A stretch of DNA of 64,000 nucleotides from an uncultured Oscillospiraceae bacterium (GTDB lineage: Bacteria; Bacillota; Clostridia; Oscillospirales; Oscillospiraceae). The translations under genes were made by a program, and so were the position numbers. Shown here piece after piece: positions 60,138 to 64,000 of this stretch. Each line of letters begins with the position of its first letter. Position 1 is the first letter of the stretch. The stretch covers positions 1 through 64,000 of the forward strand of contig CAKTMW010000002.1 in the NCBI GenBank assembly GCA_934574095.1, given 5' to 3'. The notes beneath the pieces were generated by a model. That model ran no database searches. It worked only from the letters and a program-made list of their open reading frames with translations, and was not told the DNA's origin.

Positions 60138-61163
60138 ATGGAAATTATTCTGGCTGCCATTGTCAGCTTCGTTGTCACCGCCGTGGTGGGTAAGTTCCTC
60201 ATTCCCGCTCTCGTCCGTCTGAAGGCGGGCCAGAGCATCAAGGAGATCGGCCCCAACTGGCATATGTCCAAGCAAGGCACCCCCACCATGGGCGGACTGA
60301 TGTTCATCATCGGCATCGGCGTGGCCATCGTCATCTGCGGCTGGCGGGGTATGCTGGAGGGCAACTTTCAGCACCTGTATGTGTATCTGTTCGCCCTGGT
60401 GTTCGGCGGCATCGGCTATATCGACGACTATCAGAAGGTGAAGCACCACCAGAACACCGGCCTGACCGCCCCCCAAAAGTTCGTGCTGCAATTGGCGGCG
60501 GCGGTGGCGTTCCTGTGCCTGATGCGGTACGAGGGGATGCTGAGCCCCAACCTGTATGTGCCCTTTTTCAACACGTACCTTGTGTTAAGCTGGGGGGTGT
60601 ACCTGGTGTTCGCCGCCTTTGTCATCGTGGGCACCGTCAACGCCGTCAACATCACCGACGGACTGGACGGCCTGTCCAGCAGCGTCACGCTGCCGGTGGC
60701 GGCCTTCTTCACCTGGGAGGGCTGCGGCTATATGCCCCAGTATCTGGTGCTGGCGGCCATTCCCGTGTATTACACCCAGCTGGGCATCTTCGGCGCAGCG
60801 CTGTTCGGCGGATTGGTGGGCTTCCTGCTGTATAACCACTACCCCGCCAAGGTGTTCATGGGCGACACCGGCTCGCTGTTTCTGGGCGGCGCGGTGGCGG
60901 CCCTGGCCTTCGCCTACGATATGCCGCTGGTGCTGATCCTGGTGGGCATCGTCTACATCTGCGAGACGCTGTCGGACATCATTCAGGTGGGCTATTTCAA
61001 GCTGACCCACGGCAAGCGCATTTTCAAAATGGCCCCCCTGCACCATCACTTCGAGATGTGCGGCTGGAGCGAGAAGAAGATCGTGGCGGTGTTCACCACG
61101 GTAAGCCTGCTGTTCTGCCTGCTGGCCGTGGTGGCGGTGAATGGACGGTTTTTGGCAATGTAA
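60138..61163 (+). CDS. mraY: Phospho-N-acetylmuramoyl-pentapeptide-transferase
   Basis: A 341-residue membrane enzyme that makes lipid I from UDP-MurNAc-pentapeptide and undecaprenyl phosphate. Ten helices with the family motifs KQGTPTMGG (substrate loop), IGYIDDYQK (Asp-Asp), NAVNITDGLDGL, MGDTGSLFLGG and MAPLHHHFEMCGWSE (HHH). The ribosome-binding site (AAAGAGAG) is weaker than usual here and distant. Confidence 0.97.
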   Translation: MEIILAAIVSFVVTAVVGKFLIPALVRLKAGQSIKEIGPNWHMSKQGTPTMGGLMFIIGIGVAIVICGWRGMLEGNFQHLYVYLFALVFGGIGYIDDYQKVKHHQNTGLTAPQKFVLQLAAAVAFLCLMRYEGMLSPNLYVPFFNTYLVLSWGVYLVFAAFVIVGTVNAVNITDGLDGLSSSVTLPVAAFFTWEGCGYMPQYLVLAAIPVYYTQLGIFGAALFGGLVGFLLYNHYPAKVFMGDTGSLFLGGAVAALAFAYDMPLVLILVGIVYICETLSDIIQVGYFKLTHGKRIFKMAPLHHHFEMCGWSEKKIVAVFTTVSLLFCLLAVVAVNGRFLAM

Positions 61164-61255
61164 AAATTGCTGGCATGAAATCGCCCCCTACGAAACAACT
61201 ACCGATAGAACCTCGCAGGGCAGGGCCCCTGTGCCCTGCACAGGATGGCGCATCG

Positions 61256-61423
61256 CCGTTTGCCGGATAATGTGCGTTAAATGTGCGTAGGGGAGGGGTT
61301 CTACCCCTCCCGCCCGACACACCGCCGCACTACCGGCGGGCGGGGTAGAACCCCGCCCCTACACACCGGCCACCGATACCTTGCCCTGCCGGATATCGCA
61401 GCCGCTTTCGGGGTCGTCATTCC
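61256..61423. repeat. 170-bp composite repeat before ftsW, copy 1
   Basis: Starts CCGTTTGCCGGATAATGTGC, contains the REP-like unit (GTAGGGGAGGGGTTCTACCC and GGGCGGGGTAGAACCCCGCC) and ends in CGGATATCGCAGCCGCTTTC and TCATTCC. A near-identical copy follows ftsW at 62731-62899. The rest of 61164-61472 holds only a GGGCAGGGCCCCTGTGCC palindrome. Confidence 0.85.
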
Positions 61424-61472
61424 ACACCGTTTAACGTACCCCGCCCTATATCACAGAAAGGAGGAACGTCCC

Positions 61473-62681
61473 ATGCCGCAGCGCCCCCAGCAGCCCCCCG
61501 TGAAGCACGCGGAGAAAATGCGCCGCAAGGCCATCGAAATGAAGCATTTGCAGGCCGCCAAGGGCGGGCGGATGGACGTTCCCTTTCTGCTGCTGGTGCT
61601 GCTGCTGACGGCCATCGGCCTTGTGATGCTGTTTTCCGCCAGCTTCCCCTCCGCCTACTATGAGACCGGCGACGCCGCCTACTACTTCAAGCGGCAGGCC
61701 ATTTTCGCCGCCATGGGTCTGGCGGGTATGGTGGTCGCCGCCAAGTTCAACTATCAGCGCTGGCGCGGCGCGGCCCGGATGCTGCTGATCTTCTCCCTGT
61801 TTCTGCTGATGCTGGTCATCATCCCCGGCATCGGTATCTACATCAACGGCTCCCGCCGGTGGCTGGGCATCGAGCGGGTCTTCACCTTCCAGCCGTCGGA
61901 GATCGCCAAGCTGGCGGTCATCATCTACTTCGCCGACAGCATCTCCAAAAAGCGGGAGAAAATGCTGCTGTTCCGCGAGGGCGTCACCCCCTATCTGGTG
62001 ATCCTGGGCGTCATCGCCATTCTGATGATGCTGGAGCCCCACCTGTCCGGCACCATCCTCATCGTGGGCACCGGCGCTATCATGATGGCGGTGGGCGGCA
62101 TGGACGGCCGCCTGGTGGGCCTGGGCGTGGGCGGCGTGGCCGCCCTGGCGGTGCTGTTCGTCAAGGCCGTGGAGGCCGGCATTATCTCCTACGGCGCCAG
62201 CCGCATCAATATGTGGCACGACCCCTGGCTGGACGTCAGCGACGACGGCTACCAGATGGTGCAGAGCCTGATCGCCATCGGCTCCGGCGGCCTGCTGGGC
62301 CTGGGCCTGGGCAAGGGCCGCCAGAAGTTCCTGTACCTGCCGGAGGAGCACAACGACTTCATCTTCGCCGTGGTGTGCGAGGAGCTGGGTCTGGTGGGCG
62401 CCTGCGTCATCATGCTGATCTTCGCCATGCTGCTGCTGCGGGGCTTCTGGATCGCCCTCCACGCCCGCGATCGGTTCGGTACGCTGCTGGTGGTGGGCAT
62501 CATGTCCCACCTGGGCCTGCAGGTGTTCCTGAACATCGCCGTGGTGTCGGGCCTTGTCCCGGCCACCGGCATCTCCCTGCCCTTCTTCAGCTACGGCGGC
62601 ACGGCGCTGCTGCTGCAATTGGTGGAAATGGGCATCGTACTGAGCGTCTCGCGGCAGATACCCGCGCCGCGGAACGGGTAG
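61473..62681 (+). CDS. ftsW: Septal peptidoglycan polymerase FtsW (SEDS family)
   Basis: A 402-residue SEDS glycosyltransferase with about ten helices, polymerising lipid II at the septum with its partner class B PBP. Motifs: GLVMLFSASFPSAYY, NGSRRWLGIERVFTFQPSEIAKLAVIIY (in parts), PHLSGTILIVGTGAIMM, LPEEHNDFIFAVVCEELG and PATGISLPFFSYGGTALL. A basic cytosolic N-terminus of about 35 residues precedes helix 1. AAAGGAGG precedes the ATG. A spore-specific SpoVE role cannot be excluded. Confidence 0.94.
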   Translation: MPQRPQQPPVKHAEKMRRKAIEMKHLQAAKGGRMDVPFLLLVLLLTAIGLVMLFSASFPSAYYETGDAAYYFKRQAIFAAMGLAGMVVAAKFNYQRWRGAARMLLIFSLFLLMLVIIPGIGIYINGSRRWLGIERVFTFQPSEIAKLAVIIYFADSISKKREKMLLFREGVTPYLVILGVIAILMMLEPHLSGTILIVGTGAIMMAVGGMDGRLVGLGVGGVAALAVLFVKAVEAGIISYGASRINMWHDPWLDVSDDGYQMVQSLIAIGSGGLLGLGLGKGRQKFLYLPEEHNDFIFAVVCEELGLVGACVIMLIFAMLLLRGFWIALHARDRFGTLLVVGIMSHLGLQVFLNIAVVSGLVPATGISLPFFSYGGTALLLQLVEMGIVLSVSRQIPAPRNG

Positions 62682-62730
62682 CGGCTGTCATTGCGGGCCG
62701 GTCGTAGGGGGCGGCATCCCCAACGCCCCG

Positions 62731-62899
62731 CCGTTTACCGGATAATGTACGTTAAATGTGCGTAGGGGAGGGGTTCTACCCCTTCCAACCGACACATCGC
62801 CGCACTACCGGCGGGCGGGGTAGAACCCCGCCCCTACACACCAAACCACCGATACCCTGCCCTGCCGGATATCGCAACCGCTTTCGGGGTTGTCATTCC
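62731..62899. repeat. 170-bp composite repeat after ftsW, copy 2
   Basis: Same sequence as 61256-61423 at an offset of 1475-1476 bp, in direct orientation, so ftsW lies between direct repeats. Confidence 0.85.
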
Positions 62900-63053
62900 G
62901 AGCCAGTGACAGCGGTCGACACGTTAAGAAAATATGCCGGTGGCATATTTTTAGTGTCGATCTCGGCGGCTATGCCGCCGTAGCATCCATCTGGATTTCC
63001 ACCGCACTGTCAAGAATACGGATTGCCACGTCGCTTCGCTCCTCGCAATGACA
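62891..63053. repeat. GTCATT...AATGAC repeat, copy 2, interrupted
   Basis: Left end TGTCATTCCGAGCCAGTG and right end ACGGATTGCCACGTCGCTTC then CTCGCAATGACA match the element at 55436-55549. The middle is occupied by the covarying-hairpin repeat. Confidence 0.7.
62915..62990. repeat. Structured repeat with covarying hairpins, copy 2
   Basis: CGACAC...GTGTCG encloses AAAATATGCC-GGT-GGCATATTTT, followed by GGCGGC-TAT-GCCGCC. Compared with 34311-34386, paired positions change together. Confidence 0.8.
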
Positions 63054-63106
63054 CCCAAGGACGAAAGCGCGTACTGACTATCTCTCCCCAAAAGGAGCTG
63101 TTTATT

Positions 63107-64000
63107 ATGAATGTGATCTTTACCTGCGGCGGCACCGCCGGACATGTGAATCCGGCGCTGGCGCTGGCGGGCTATCTGAAAGAAAAGGACCCCTCGGCCC
63201 GCATCCTGTTCGTGGGCACCCCCAACGGCATGGAGCGGGGCCTCATCGAAAAGGCGGGCTACGACTTCGCCGCCGTGGAGGTCAGCAACTTCCACCGCTC
63301 CCTGTCTCCCAAGGCGCTGCGCCACAATTTCAAGACCGCCAAGACCCTGATGACCTCCCGCCGTGAGGCGGACGCCATCATCCGGCGGTTCCAGCCGGAC
63401 CTGGTGGTGGGCACCGGCGGCTACGCCAGCTATCCCGCCGTCAAGGCTGCCGCCCGGCGGCATATTCCCACCGCCGTCCACGAGTCCAACATGATCCCCG
63501 GCCTGACCACCAAGCTGCTGGAGGGCTGCGTGAACTGCGTGATGGTGGGGTTCGAGGACTGCCGCCGCCACTACAAGCATCCCGACAAGGTGGCTGTCAC
63601 CGGTACGCCGGTCCGTGGAGATTTCTTCGCCCTGACGAAGCGGCAGGCCCGCGAAAAGCTGGGCTATACCGACGATAAACCCCTGGTGGTGTCCTTCTGG
63701 GGCAGCCTGGGGGCCTCCACCATGAACGAGCGGATGCTGGACTTCTTCCAGCGGGAAAAGGCGGAGGGCTATCCCTTCCACCACATCCACGCCGCCGGAA
63801 AGAGCGACTGGCCCCACGTGTCGGAGGAGCTGGCCCGCCTTGGGCTGGAAAGCCCCCTGCTGGACGTGCGGCAGTACATCTACGACATGGCGGTGGTGAT
63901 GGCCGCCGCCGACCTGGTCATCAGCCGCGCCGGGGCCAGCACCCTCAGCGAGCTGACGGCCCTGGGCATGCCCACCATTCTGGTGCCCTCCCCCTACGTG
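63107..64000 (+). CDS. murG: UDP-N-acetylglucosamine--undecaprenyl-phosphate-MurNAc-pentapeptide transferase (3-prime end cut by window)
   Basis: First 298 residues of MurG, which converts lipid I to lipid II on the inner face of the membrane. It has the GGTAGHVNPALALA donor-site loop at residue 8, VVGTGGYASYPAVKAA, HESNMIPGLTTK (residues 125-136), TGTPVRGDF and the C-domain ISRAGASTLSELTALGMPTILVP. AAAAGGAG precedes the ATG. murD, expected before ftsW or murG, is absent from this stretch. Confidence 0.96.
   Translation, partial: MNVIFTCGGTAGHVNPALALAGYLKEKDPSARILFVGTPNGMERGLIEKAGYDFAAVEVSNFHRSLSPKALRHNFKTAKTLMTSRREADAIIRRFQPDLVVGTGGYASYPAVKAAARRHIPTAVHESNMIPGLTTKLLEGCVNCVMVGFEDCRRHYKHPDKVAVTGTPVRGDFFALTKRQAREKLGYTDDKPLVVSFWGSLGASTMNERMLDFFQREKAEGYPFHHIHAAGKSDWPHVSEELARLGLESPLLDVRQYIYDMAVVMAAADLVISRAGASTLSELTALGMPTILVPSPYV

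Overview
The window is chromosomal DNA of a high-GC, spore-forming, Gram-positive member of the Clostridia. The evidence is Firmicutes-type gene order, S-box and FMN riboswitches, an AddAB helicase-nuclease, a meso-diaminopimelate-type MurE, spoVA sporulation genes, strong GGAGG ribosome-binding sites and sigma-70-like promoters. An Oscillospiraceae (Flavonifractor/Pseudoflavonifractor-like) host is my inference; no 16S or other taxonomic marker is present. Layout: 1-0.8 kb holds nusG (partial), secE and rpmG on the minus strand. 1.0-1.3 kb holds a tiny-ORF locus with convergent promoters. 1.4-7.1 kb holds ruvX, a YhiN-type flavoprotein, S-box riboswitch-metK, a DtxR-family regulator, a YigZ protein and hflX. 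7.2-23.4 kb is an envelope region: a large BspA-like leucine-rich-repeat protein, rpmE, addBA, two paralogous secreted transglutaminase-like proteins and an LTA-synthase-like sulfatase. 23.5-25.7 kb carries two isolated phage-type genes (a DUF6291-like protein and a terminase large subunit), followed at 25.8-26.1 kb by a second copy of the tiny-ORF locus. 26.2-32.5 kb is a tightly coupled minus-strand operon (HAD phosphatase, MFS transporter, glycerophosphodiesterase, rsmD, coaD, coiled-coil protein) plus a MATE transporter. 33.3-39.1 kb has a CmpB-like membrane protein, a PDZ/radical-SAM-like/DUF512 protein, der, plsY and a DMT transporter. 39.2-45.0 kb is a peptide/nickel-type ABC importer, 45.1-46.8 kb a GH13 glucosidase, 47.3-48.3 kb an XRE-type membrane regulator. 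48.4-50.8 kb has ribU under an FMN riboswitch and spoVAD-spoVAE. 50.8-53.6 kb is a csoR-copA copper operon. 54.0 kb to the end is a dcw division/cell-wall cluster (mraZ, rsmH, ftsL-like, PASTA PBP, murE, mraY, ftsW, murG partial) without murF and murD. Intergenic spaces are loaded with several families of dispersed palindromic repeats. The most interesting finding is a repeated locus (complete copies near 1.1 and 25.9 kb, a frameshifted remnant near 49.3 kb). Each complete copy encodes a 27-30 residue peptide ending KRENRHSAK. Its ribosome-binding site lies in a hairpin kept by different bases in the two copies. A hairpin terminator overlaps the end of the ORF, and a strong opposing promoter drives a convergent antisense RNA whose 5-prime end has almost the same sequence as that of the mRNA. 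This is the architecture of a type I toxin-antitoxin locus, of a family I do not recognise. A second notable point is a copA whose 3-prime end is an in-frame CopZ-like domain with its own intact ribosome-binding site and start codon.
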